Positions 17,286 to 25,827 of a DNA stretch of 64,000 nucleotides are shown piece after piece. The stretch comes from Vallitalea okinawensis. GTDB taxonomy: Bacteria > Bacillota > Clostridia > Lachnospirales > PQDH01. Position 1 is the stretch's first letter. Each line of letters starts with the position of its first letter. Both the position numbers and the translations under genes were made by a program. The notes under the pieces were generated by a model. That model saw only the letters and a list, made by a program, of their open reading frames with translations. It had not been told where the DNA came from and made no database searches. The DNA is taken from positions 62,001 through 126,000 of the forward strand of contig NZ_PQDH01000001.1 of assembly GCF_002964605.1 (NCBI RefSeq), written 5' to 3'.

Positions 17286-17557
17286 AAACATTACCTTTCT
17301 AATAATAGTCATTATCCTTTAATAATATTATAACAGATTTTAGCCTAATAACAAGGAGAACAACTATCTTTATATAGTTTATCATATGAAATTTTTGAAA
17401 GGTTTATGGGTAATTGTAAGAAGAAAAATGGTCGTATAGAAAGGCTCGCTATTCCATTGAACCCCTCTATACTTTCTGTTACTTTTAGGTTAAATACCAC
17501 TAGACTAATGCTATTGTGATAATTACTGGGAAACTATTAGTATAAAGAGTTGGTTAA

Positions 17558-18493
17558 TTATAAGATAATCAAGGTGAATGCTACAAATGCGATGATGCAA
17601 ATAATAGTGTTGAGCACCACCATATTATTAAGCAACTCACTGTTTTCTTTGGTACTGTACTTACCAGCGAAAATAGGTAATGACATTGGTGGTGGTAATA
17701 TTAAAAAGGTAAAATAAGCGTAGTCAAAGAATTGATCATTGATGATGTTATCTAAAACTAGCCACTTAAAGAGATAACCTATACTTAGCATAACCACTAA
17801 ACGAAGAATAATTAATTGGATGCTCTTCTCCATATACTTTCGATTAAGAACCAGCCCATACCCTACAATGATCAAAATTAAGGGTGTTGAAATACTGGCT
17901 AGATATTTTAGAGTAGTGAAAAAGCCACTCAAAAGGGCATTATCATGAAAATAATGGGATAGTCCAAGCATATTGAGAGCTAAGCCTGAGACCACTGCGA
18001 TAATTAAAGGTGACTTGATAAAATCCATAATAACCTTTAAATTAAACTTCTCATTATTAAGACGTATTTTCATCAACGTTATGTACACAAACCAGATAAA
18101 TAATTCATGACCCACACCGATAATACTCATTTTAATTAAGTTTTCACTTCCAAAAACTGTTTCGTATAATGATAGCCCTAATAGTCCAAAGGTCGTAGCT
18201 GTTAAAGCAAAGGGCAATAGAGGATGACTGACCTTAGGAATTTTATTGATAAGAATACCAATCAAAAACAAGAGAATGAGCAATACAAATATTGCTACAA
18301 AAACCAATAGATACTCGTCCTGAAGTTCCATATCTACAAAGGTTACAAACAAAACAGCTGGTAAGAATATATTGATTACTGCTTTTTTCATTTCACTTAT
18401 AGCCACAGAATTAATAACTTGTTTCCATCTTAAAAAATAACCTAATCCAATTAATAAAATTACGGGTAAAATTTTAGCAATTACTTCTGACAT
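17558..18493 (-). CDS. AEC-family transporter
   Basis: A 311-residue integral membrane protein of the auxin efflux carrier family. Ten hydrophobic segments are visible, with the family features IKKAVINIFLPAVLFVTF-like second helix (actual: KKAVINIFLPAVLFVTFVD) and the symmetrical C-terminal half ISTPLILIIVGYGLVLNRK. Bacterial members carry malate, other organic acids or unknown solutes. It is a single gene on the minus strand and does not clearly belong to either neighbouring glycan cassette. The 272 bases on its 3' side (17286-17557) show no gene or convincing terminator. Confidence 0.88.
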   Translation of the reverse strand: MSEVIAKILPVILLIGLGYFLRWKQVINSVAISEMKKAVINIFLPAVLFVTFVDMELQDEYLLVFVAIFVLLILLFLIGILINKIPKVSHPLLPFALTATTFGLLGLSLYETVFGSENLIKMSIIGVGHELFIWFVYITLMKIRLNNEKFNLKVIMDFIKSPLIIAVVSGLALNMLGLSHYFHDNALLSGFFTTLKYLASISTPLILIIVGYGLVLNRKYMEKSIQLIILRLVVMLSIGYLFKWLVLDNIINDQFFDYAYFTFLILPPPMSLPIFAGKYSTKENSELLNNMVVLNTIICIIAFVAFTLIIL

Positions 18494-18608
18494 GAAAACA
18501 CCTTCTAATCATTTATTTTAAAACATTCACATGTTAACATACTTTTTAAATTAAATCAATGCTAGTATGAATGTAGCTGATACCGTAAACTATGCTTGTC
18601 TCCTATTC

Positions 18609-18641
18609 AAAAAAGGACTCTCCAAGGGAAGGAGATGTCCT
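18609..18641 (-). terminator. Terminator after the heparinase-like gene
   Basis: On the minus strand AGGACATCTCC pairs with GGAGAGTCCT (one bulged A) and is followed by TTTTTTG. A second long inverted repeat, ATTGGACTA (18651-18659) with TAGTCCAAT (18709-18717), lies between it and the stop codon. Confidence 0.8.
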
Positions 18642-18736
18642 AATTGAGGGATTGGACTACCTAACATTAATACAACCCCATCTTAACATCTGTTGATTAA
18701 GGTATCATTAGTCCAATATAAATTTCTTGTAAAGTC

Positions 18737-20590
18737 TTAGTACATTAAGAGGGAAAAGTCACTCCTAAGTTTTTCATCTTTCTTGATGAACTTAGTGCGA
18801 TAAATATGCTCACCCCAAACACTTTTCAAATTCTTATCATCGAGTGGTACTTTTTCAATTTCTAGCACAAAATGGTCAACAGGCATGTCTATATGTAACT
18901 CTGTTCCATCATTAATAATTGTTAATCCATTGTTAGTCATCAGAGGTTCTTTTTGTGTCATTAGATGCCATGCCATAGGCTCTTTCAACTGAGATAAATG
19001 ATACTTATCTTCTAAACGAACAACTTTCTCCTTACGGTCTAATACTAGACGTCGTTGGTAAGTATTAACACATGCTTCATCTGGATAAGCTTTAGCTAAC
19101 TCGTAAGTAATAGACATAGACTTCTCAGTTGCTTCATAATCGCATACGGAGCCATAATAAGCTTCACCATCTTTTTGGTCTACGCCATTAATAACTGGTA
19201 GATTATGATATCCTGATTGCATATTCCAAATCTCATAGCGTCTAGGTGAAAAAGTTTTTTTAGAGTAAACACCTACCCCAACATCAATGATCATTGGCTT
19301 TCCATCCTTGTAAACGACGAATTGCCCAATGTCATTATGATTATGGCTTTCGTTATTATGACCACCTTTGGCTCCTAGGAATAACCCTTCTATCTTTCCT
19401 GCTGCCTCTCTTGTTGTCATGACTTGGATATATTTCATAAAACACTCCTGAACATATGGGAAATCTGCAATTTGCGCTTTCATTTCATTGTAGTTCATAT
19501 AGCAGTTCATATGTCGGTAGGCAGAAAACCATGGTATATCTGTTATCTTACATTGATGATAATGAAATGTAGCCAATCCATGATGCATCAATGCCTCACA
19601 TCCGATTCGTTTACCATATCGGTAGATTAACTCTGCAGGCTGCTCAACTTTAGCCCCACAATCGGCAAAATTGAGATATGCATCATTACAAATCTGCATT
19701 TTATACACATAACGCCCCATATCTTTAATAAGAGGATTATCATAATAGTTCAGTTGTCCTTCTGTTACAGCGCATAGTACTTCCAAAGCATCGAATAAGG
19801 ATGCCGCTGCTCTTGTCCAGTAACCAGGTCCTTCATCGCAACCTCCATCCTCATCATAAATGGCTATAAATTTATCCAATACATGAAGTGCTTTCTTTAC
19901 AATTTGAATGCGATAGTCATCATTATCTTCTATGATCATGGTTGCTAATAGTACATTTGAGGTAATCCAAGGATTCCAATTGTTTGGTTCTCGCCCAACA
20001 TAGCCCATCCACCAATAATGCAAATGTATACGATATGGCTCAATAATACGCTTTTTAATCTCCAACTGGATTTTCTCGCAAATCAGAGGTGATATTGGGT
20101 CCAACTTATCTTTAAGGAGATAATAGGCAGAAGCTAGCAATTCGCCTGTCTCAGCTGCAAATAAATCTATCATATATTCTGTGTTATGCGGAAGCATGTA
20201 TCTTTCTAAATCTACATATTGATTGTTATGTGCCGGTACTACCCAGCTACTTTCTTCACAAATGCAATAAATACCGTTAATAATATCATCCAAATAAGTT
20301 CCATTATCAGCTACACATTCAGCCATGACCAAACTACCTAAAGCGTAGCGACGCTTGTCATAATCCTCCTTATAACGAGTCCGATTACCATTACGAACGA
20401 AATCCATATAACGTACTGCTGGTAACATGGGATAACTAAATTCTTTAAAGACATCCCCTTGACTCACAATATCCTTTTGCAACTGACTATCCAATCCACC
20501 CCAAAATGATCGATCGCCACACTTCGGAAATGGAATAAACTGCTCCCTAGATAATACCTTTAAATCTATTGGCATATTCTCCACTAACAT
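18737..20590 (-). CDS. Heparinase II/III-family polysaccharide lyase, cytoplasmic
   Basis: Predicted to cleave uronic-acid-containing oligosaccharides by beta-elimination. The 617-residue protein has an N-terminal alpha/alpha toroid and a C-terminal beta-sandwich beginning near GHNNESHNHNDIGQFVVYKDG, the metal and active-site region of the heparinase II/III family. No signal peptide, so it should act on imported oligosaccharides. The start at 20590 has AAGGAG seven bases upstream; an ATG at 20626 would add 12 residues and has no ribosome site. It is transcribed away from an AraC regulator at 20783, its likely activator. The exact lyase family and substrate (heparan, chondroitin, alginate or ulvan type) cannot be settled by eye. 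Confidence 0.85.
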   Translation of the reverse strand: MLVENMPIDLKVLSREQFIPFPKCGDRSFWGGLDSQLQKDIVSQGDVFKEFSYPMLPAVRYMDFVRNGNRTRYKEDYDKRRYALGSLVMAECVADNGTYLDDIINGIYCICEESSWVVPAHNNQYVDLERYMLPHNTEYMIDLFAAETGELLASAYYLLKDKLDPISPLICEKIQLEIKKRIIEPYRIHLHYWWMGYVGREPNNWNPWITSNVLLATMIIEDNDDYRIQIVKKALHVLDKFIAIYDEDGGCDEGPGYWTRAAASLFDALEVLCAVTEGQLNYYDNPLIKDMGRYVYKMQICNDAYLNFADCGAKVEQPAELIYRYGKRIGCEALMHHGLATFHYHQCKITDIPWFSAYRHMNCYMNYNEMKAQIADFPYVQECFMKYIQVMTTREAAGKIEGLFLGAKGGHNNESHNHNDIGQFVVYKDGKPMIIDVGVGVYSKKTFSPRRYEIWNMQSGYHNLPVINGVDQKDGEAYYGSVCDYEATEKSMSITYELAKAYPDEACVNTYQRRLVLDRKEKVVRLEDKYHLSQLKEPMAWHLMTQKEPLMTNNGLTIINDGTELHIDMPVDHFVLEIEKVPLDDKNLKSVWGEHIYRTKFIKKDEKLRSDFSLLMY

Positions 20591-20724
20591 AATAACTCTC
20601 CTTTTAAGCTTGGAATTTATGTCCATTATAAACCCATTAACTTAGAAAAAGCATGCTTATCTTGCTATAAACCTTGCTGATGTTTAGTAATACTATCACC
20701 TTTAATTCACCGAATGTTTAATCA

Positions 20725-20753
20725 TTGACTGTAGTGCTTTTTTTTAATATAAT
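20725..20753 (+). promoter_or_regulatory. Promoter of the AraC gene
   Basis: TTGACT and TATAAT separated by exactly 17 bases, 30 bases before the AraC start codon. Confidence 0.8.
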
Positions 20754-20782
20754 GCTACTATAACACTAAGGAGTCCTTGATT

Positions 20783-21739
20783 ATGACAAAAAAAAATATG
20801 ATTCAAAGTTATTTGTCTTCTAATTACAAAATTGATCTGAATCAACTATTGCAAATCCAGCATGAAAATGTAATTTATCGTTTTGAAATAGAGAGACTTG
20901 TCTACAGGAAATTCGAAGAAAATGAATACTTACATTTTATAAAAAGAAAAATGCTTACGACTCATAGCTATCGTCTGATCTATTATCGTAAAAGTGGTAA
21001 TGCTGTTTGGATAGATAAAAAATTAGTTCAATGCCCTGAAGGCACTCTCCTCTTATTATCACCTGGCGAGCAACCAAGTAATACACCAAATATCAAAGGT
21101 GCTTATGAAATTATAGTCTTTGTATTTGATTATAAGTCAATTGAGGGAAAATACTTGACTATTCCCTTTTCAGCATTATTACTGTATTATATTAATGCAG
21201 CAGAGTTAGACCTTGAAACATTTTCTGTCCTTCCATTGAGTCATCAGCAGCAACTCCTGACCATACTCGATAATATATTCTTAGCTATTCAGAATTTTCC
21301 TAAGACTTTTCAATCAACGAACCCTGCATACACGACCTCATTTAATATGGCTGGTACAGTACTTCAACTGTTTGACTTCATATCCAGTATGAATCGTAAA
21401 AATATTGATATAATCCCTACTCCTATAAAAGAGGCTATATTTTACATTGAGTCAAATTATCAGCAACAACTTTCAATAGAAGATTTAACAAGAATAGCAT
21501 CCATATCCAAAACTCATTTCCAGCATTTATTCAAAAAATATACCCAGACAACGCCCATCCAATTTCAACAAAATATCAGATTGAACAATGCTAGATTACT
21601 ACTTTCTGAAACCAACCGTTCTTGTAGAGAAATTGCTGAAGAAATAGGCTATAGTAATCAATATTATTTTAGTAAACTCTTCAAAGAAAAAACAGGAATG
21701 TCACCCCTAACATTTAGAAAGCAGAGCAGAAACATATAA
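20783..21739 (+). CDS. AraC-family transcriptional regulator
   Basis: A 318-residue cytoplasmic regulator. The N-terminal half is a cupin-like sensor (YRLIYYRKSGNAVWIDKK, PEGTLLLLSPGEQPS). The C-terminal 100 residues hold the two helix-turn-helix units: LSIEDLTRIASISKTHFQHLFKKY and SCREIAEEIGYSNQYYFSKLFKE. ATG at 20783 is nine bases after AAGGAG; the in-frame TTG at 20777 is too close. The gene is divergent from the heparinase-like lyase and convergent with a sulfatase, so it probably regulates one or both. Confidence 0.92.
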   Translation: MTKKNMIQSYLSSNYKIDLNQLLQIQHENVIYRFEIERLVYRKFEENEYLHFIKRKMLTTHSYRLIYYRKSGNAVWIDKKLVQCPEGTLLLLSPGEQPSNTPNIKGAYEIIVFVFDYKSIEGKYLTIPFSALLLYYINAAELDLETFSVLPLSHQQQLLTILDNIFLAIQNFPKTFQSTNPAYTTSFNMAGTVLQLFDFISSMNRKNIDIIPTPIKEAIFYIESNYQQQLSIEDLTRIASISKTHFQHLFKKYTQTTPIQFQQNIRLNNARLLLSETNRSCREIAEEIGYSNQYYFSKLFKEKTGMSPLTFRKQSRNI

Positions 21740-21743
21740 TAAT

Positions 21744-21780
21744 TGAGAGAACTCCTTGTCACTGACAGGGAGTTCTCTCA
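21744..21780. terminator. Shared hairpin between AraC and sulfatase genes
   Basis: TGAGAGAACTCC pairs perfectly with GGAGTTCTCTCA (12 bp) between two convergent genes, so it can end both messages. Both flanks are only moderately T-rich. Confidence 0.65.
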
Positions 21781-21797
21781 GTTAAGACTTATTCAAG

Positions 21798-23324
21798 TTA
21801 GTTTAGTCCAAAAAAATCAAAATTTTCATCATAGCCTAAGCTTCTGATCCACTTTATGTAGTTAGGGTCCATACACTTAAATCTGTTCTGTTCAAGATGA
21901 GCTGTCTTCGCAAGTACATATTCTTCTGATTCACCAGGATTTAACCATACCTCACTATCAACATGAGATTCTTTGATAAACTCTGTAATTTTTTCTACTA
22001 TGTCTGGATGGTCTTTAGCTATGTCATTATGTTCAAGCTGATCCACTTCTAAATCATAGAGTTCAATTGGTTCACTAGGATGATTCCTATGGGCTTTGTA
22101 TTTACCGTATCTAACAGCCTGCTCATGACCATACTCCCAATAGAAATACTCATGTTGTTCCTGGATACTTTCCCCTGTAATTGTTGGTAAGATGGATATA
22201 CCATCAATATTGTCAGGTGCTTGAACACCTGTGATATCAGCAAAGGTTGGTAAAATATCATAAAAAGAGAAAGTTTGGTCGCAAGTTCTTCCAGGTTTGA
22301 TTACTCCTGGCCAAGACATAATAAAAGGTACTCGAATACCACCTTCGTAAAGATTACCTTTGTATCCTGTAAAAGGACCTCTGTTCTTAAAGAACTCTAC
22401 CTCTTCACCTTTTTCTTGCCCAAAATAAGCATGAGCACTATAACCATTATCACTAGCAAAGATAATGATGGTATCCTCTGCAATACCATAGTGTTCTAGC
22501 TGTTCCATCATTTTACCTATATCCGAATCCATTCTGCTGATCATAGCTGCCCATACCTTATGCCTAGTACTAGGAAAATCCTCATTGGTATAAGGTTCAA
22601 GTGAAGGCGTAACAATAGGTCCATGGGGTACTGTATATGCTACGTACAAAAAGAAAGGACTTTCATGATTCCTATCAATAAATTTGTATGCTGCTTCACT
22701 CATTAAATCATGCATATTCTTAGCCTTTGACGGATCTTTTATCCCATCAGGGCTATATGTTCCATTTTCATCGTAGATGGTCTTATCTTTTCCTTCATCA
22801 AATCGATTGGTCATCAGTTCATAAACTTTGGTCATATCATACCCTTCATTTTCTGGAATTCTAACAAGCCTATCGTTTTCAAAAACTAAATTAGGATAGT
22901 ATGTATGGGCCTGTGTCTGGTCGATAAACCCAAAAGAATAATCAAAACCCTTTTTCGAGGGCATTCCTTCTGAGTTCGCTGCCCCGAGAGCCCATTTCCC
23001 CGCAATTCCTGTGGTATACCCTGCTTTTTTAAGGACTTCAGCTACTGTGGTGTCTTCTGCTTTTAAACTATCTATGTATCGAGTTGCTCCCTTCGCCCTG
23101 ATGAAATTCTCTCTAACCCTAGCATGCCCCATATGCTTACCTGTCATTAAGGCGCATCTGGAAGGTGCGCAAACAGTTGAACCAGAATAACATTGAGTAA
23201 ACCTCATGCCATCATCAGCAATTTTATCAATATTCGGTGTTTTAATAATCTCTTGGCCATAACAACCAATATCCCTGTAACTTAAATCATCTGATAGAAT
23301 AAAGATTATATTTGGTTTCTTCAT
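21798..23324 (-). CDS. Cys-type sulfatase (arylsulfatase A-like S1), cytoplasmic
   Basis: A 508-residue sulfatase closest in style to arylsulfatase A and N-acetylgalactosamine-6-sulfatase. The metal site PNIIFILSDDLSYRDIGCYG is near the N-terminus, the signature is C52-A-P-S-R56 followed by CALMTGKH, and FASDNGYSAH gives the later metal-binding Asp-Asn. No signal peptide. The start at 23324 has AAAGAG nine bases upstream; ATG 23333 sits inside that motif. It lies next to the AraC/heparinase pair, which suggests a glycosaminoglycan-like or ulvan-like substrate. Confidence 0.9.
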   Translation of the reverse strand: MKKPNIIFILSDDLSYRDIGCYGQEIIKTPNIDKIADDGMRFTQCYSGSTVCAPSRCALMTGKHMGHARVRENFIRAKGATRYIDSLKAEDTTVAEVLKKAGYTTGIAGKWALGAANSEGMPSKKGFDYSFGFIDQTQAHTYYPNLVFENDRLVRIPENEGYDMTKVYELMTNRFDEGKDKTIYDENGTYSPDGIKDPSKAKNMHDLMSEAAYKFIDRNHESPFFLYVAYTVPHGPIVTPSLEPYTNEDFPSTRHKVWAAMISRMDSDIGKMMEQLEHYGIAEDTIIIFASDNGYSAHAYFGQEKGEEVEFFKNRGPFTGYKGNLYEGGIRVPFIMSWPGVIKPGRTCDQTFSFYDILPTFADITGVQAPDNIDGISILPTITGESIQEQHEYFYWEYGHEQAVRYGKYKAHRNHPSEPIELYDLEVDQLEHNDIAKDHPDIVEKITEFIKESHVDSEVWLNPGESEEYVLAKTAHLEQNRFKCMDPNYIKWIRSLGYDENFDFFGLN

Positions 23325-23357
23325 AGATTTCATCTCTTTCTTTTGTTTAATTGTGTT

Positions 23358-23426
23358 TATATTATAATACTACGAATATTTATCAACAATTAACCAAAGT
23401 ACTTATTTTTTATAGAATACTACGAA
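23358..23426 (-). promoter_or_regulatory. Promoter of the third sulfatase with direct repeats
   Basis: Minus-strand TTGTTG and TATAAT are 17 bases apart (-10 near 23363-23368). The 10-mer TTCGTAGTAT occurs twice, at 23426-23417 and 23376-23367; the second copy lies in the promoter spacer, as expected for a regulator site. Confidence 0.5.
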
Positions 23427-23427
23427 A

Positions 23428-23471
23428 AATAACCACTAATATTAGAATAATATCTAATATTAGTGGTTATT
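23428..23471 (-). terminator. Terminator after the CstA gene
   Basis: AATAACCACTAATATTAG (23428-23445) pairs perfectly over 18 bp with 23454-23471, loop of 8; minus-strand tail TTTTTCG. A strong intrinsic terminator. Confidence 0.88.
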
Positions 23472-23484
23472 TATATATCCTTAA

Positions 23485-24891
23485 CTAACCTTTAATATTG
23501 GTTGATGGATTGTTTGTTTTTGCCTTCGTCATGAATAGTACAAATGCACCTAATGCAACAACTAACCCTACTGGGTAACCAATTGATGAAGAAAGTTGAA
23601 ACCCTTCTGGAGCTATGATGATATATGTTGTCGTAACTGCTGTCATAAAGGTCGCTGGTATTGTACAGATCCAATGTAAACTACCTTTCTTAGCTAAGTA
23701 GCTAGCCGCTGCCCATAACATGATAGTTGCTAGTGTTTGGTTAGACCATGCAAAGTAACGCCAAATAATACTGAAATCAATGAAACATAGTGCAATACCT
23801 ACTGCAAATAATGGAATAGCAATGATGAAACGATTACGATACTTATCTTGATCGAATTTCAATGCATCAGCAATCGCTAGACGAGCACTTCTAAATGCTG
23901 TATCACCTGATGTAATAGGACAAGCAACGACACCAAGTAAAGCTAATAACCCGCCGACAGTACCTAATAAGGATACAGAAATTGTATTAACAACAACTGC
24001 TGCTTTACCTGCTTCTTGTAATGCTTCTGTGCTTCCGAAGAATGCCATTGCAGCTGCTGCCCAGATAAGAGCGATGATACCTTCAGCAATCATTGCACCA
24101 TAGAAAATCATACGTCCTTGTCTTTCATTTTGTACACAACGAGCCATAATTGGAGATTGAGTAGCGTGGAAACCACTAATAGCTCCGCATGCGATTGTGA
24201 TGAATAAGAATGGGAAAATACCCTTTCCATCAGGATGAAGATTGGCTAACTGTATCTCTGGAATAGAATATCCTTTTGCAAAGATACCAATGATAATCCC
24301 TACACCCATGATTAATAATGCTGCACCAAAGATAGGATAGATTTTACCGATGATCTTATCGACAGGTAATACTGTCGCTAATAAATAATATACGATAATG
24401 AAAGCAACCCATGCCATTTGTGGAATCCCTGTCATATTCGCTAATAACCCTGCTGGACCGTTTACAAATACAACACCAACTAAAATAAGTAAAACAACTG
24501 AGAATACACGCATAACATTTTGAGCTGTTGTACCTAAGTAACGACCAACTATTTCTGCCACTGTTTCACCTTGATGTCTAATGGATAACATACCAGCAAA
24601 ATAGTCGTGTGTAGCACCAGCAAATATACAACCTAATACAATCCAAAGGAAAGCTACTGGCCCCCATAATGCACCTGCAACTGCACCGAATATTGGACCT
24701 AGACCTGCAATATTAAGAAACTGAACTAAAAATGCTTTCTTTGCATCGAGTGGAACATAATCTACACCATCTTCCATTTCCATAGCAGGTGTCTTTCTAT
24801 TTGGATCCATTCCAAATACCTTCTCTACAAACTTACCATAAAAAACATACCCCAATACTAAAGCTATAACTGCTAGTATAAATGATATCAT
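23485..24891 (-). CDS. CstA-family transporter, probable pyruvate importer
   Basis: A 468-residue membrane protein, the short clostridial form of carbon starvation protein A, with about 12 hydrophobic segments. Family landmarks include DYVPLDAKKAFLVQFLNIAGLGPIFGAVAGALWGP, split here around residues 45-80, and GDTAFRSARLAIADA near 325. E. coli CstA and BtsT import pyruvate; the same role is inferred here because a LytS/LytTR pair lies directly upstream and pyruvate phosphate dikinase follows in the block. Its promoter has TATAAT but no good -35 (ACGATG), fitting an activator requirement. GGGGG precedes the ATG. Confidence 0.88.
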   Translation of the reverse strand: MISFILAVIALVLGYVFYGKFVEKVFGMDPNRKTPAMEMEDGVDYVPLDAKKAFLVQFLNIAGLGPIFGAVAGALWGPVAFLWIVLGCIFAGATHDYFAGMLSIRHQGETVAEIVGRYLGTTAQNVMRVFSVVLLILVGVVFVNGPAGLLANMTGIPQMAWVAFIIVYYLLATVLPVDKIIGKIYPIFGAALLIMGVGIIIGIFAKGYSIPEIQLANLHPDGKGIFPFLFITIACGAISGFHATQSPIMARCVQNERQGRMIFYGAMIAEGIIALIWAAAAMAFFGSTEALQEAGKAAVVVNTISVSLLGTVGGLLALLGVVACPITSGDTAFRSARLAIADALKFDQDKYRNRFIIAIPLFAVGIALCFIDFSIIWRYFAWSNQTLATIMLWAAASYLAKKGSLHWICTIPATFMTAVTTTYIIIAPEGFQLSSSIGYPVGLVVALGAFVLFMTKAKTNNPSTNIKG

Positions 24892-24984
24892 TAAGTTTAC
24901 CCCCTCAGACTTAATTGATTTATTATACTATAACTCTATCATATCATCGTACTTAATATGCTGTTCTCGGCCTTAAATGCAAAA

Positions 24985-25007
24985 AATGCAACCTAAACGG
25001 TTGCATT
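24985..25007 (-). terminator. Terminator after the LytTR response regulator
   Basis: AATGCAACC and GGTTGCATT form a 9-bp stem with a 5-base loop; on the minus strand TTTTTGC follows. It separates the two-component operon from the CstA promoter. Confidence 0.85.
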
Positions 25008-25036
25008 CTATCACTGAGCGGTTTTAAGCAAAATTA

Positions 25037-25789
25037 CTAAAAATTAAAGATATTTTTAAAATCTTTTATATGTCTTCTACTAACTGGAACCTTTTCATCA
25101 CACCCAAACATCTTCACGTTATAAGTATTATTGAACCAAGGTATGATTTCTTCTATTTGCTCAATATTAATGATATAACTACGATGGCACCTAAAAAAAT
25201 GTTGGCATTCTAACTGTTCTTCTAATTTACTCAAGGTATCTGGTACATAGAATTCATTATCTTTCGTGATGATATAGGTTGCTCCATCCTTGACTGTACA
25301 ATATAAGATATTGCATTGATTAATCAAGATGATACGATCATTTAACCAAACAGCTAATTTATTACACTTTTTTAGACTGTGACCTTTAATTGCATTCTTA
25401 ATGTTGTCATTATTTTCATTAGAACGATTACCCATTCCTTTACGAATACGTTGAATGGTTTTATTAATACGATCTTCATAGAATGGTTTCATGATATAAT
25501 CAACTGCATTAATATCAAAAGCTTGAATAGCGTACTCATCATAAGCAGTAGCAAATACAATTTGAATAGAGTCATCTAGCTTCATAATAGCGTCAGCCAG
25601 TAAGAAACCATCCATCTCAGGCATGGATATATCTAAGAATACAACTTCTGGCTTCAAATCTTTTATGTCCTCTAATGCTTTAACAGGATCTGTGTATTTC
25701 CCAGCAATGTGAATATCCCCAAAAGACTTCAAAATATACTCTAACTCTTCTAAAGCTGGTTTTTCGTCATCTACCAAAATGACACGCAT
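25037..25789 (-). CDS. LytTR-family response regulator
   Basis: A 250-residue regulator. The receiver domain (1-120) has acidic residues Asp7/Asp8 and phospho-acceptor Asp53 in VVFLDISMPEMDG, plus conserved Lys in IMKPFYED. The C-terminal LytTR DNA-binding domain (about 145-248) includes FFRCHRSYIINIEQIEEI, the family hallmark. It follows the LytS kinase gene by 38 bases and precedes the CstA transporter, so it probably activates that gene, as BtsR and LytT do for pyruvate transporters in E. coli and Bacillus. GGAGG precedes the start. Confidence 0.93.
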   Translation of the reverse strand: MRVILVDDEKPALEELEYILKSFGDIHIAGKYTDPVKALEDIKDLKPEVVFLDISMPEMDGFLLADAIMKLDDSIQIVFATAYDEYAIQAFDINAVDYIMKPFYEDRINKTIQRIRKGMGNRSNENNDNIKNAIKGHSLKKCNKLAVWLNDRIILINQCNILYCTVKDGATYIITKDNEFYVPDTLSKLEEQLECQHFFRCHRSYIINIEQIEEIIPWFNNTYNVKMFGCDEKVPVSRRHIKDFKNIFNF

Positions 25790-25827
25790 TGTAACCCCTC
25801 CATTTTAAATAACTTCCTTTATATCAC

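Noticed and set aside
17430-17480. Terminator hairpin after the AEC transporter (GTATAGAAAGG with CCCTCTATAC)
   Set aside because: Stem is interrupted, loop is long and there is no T tract in either direction.
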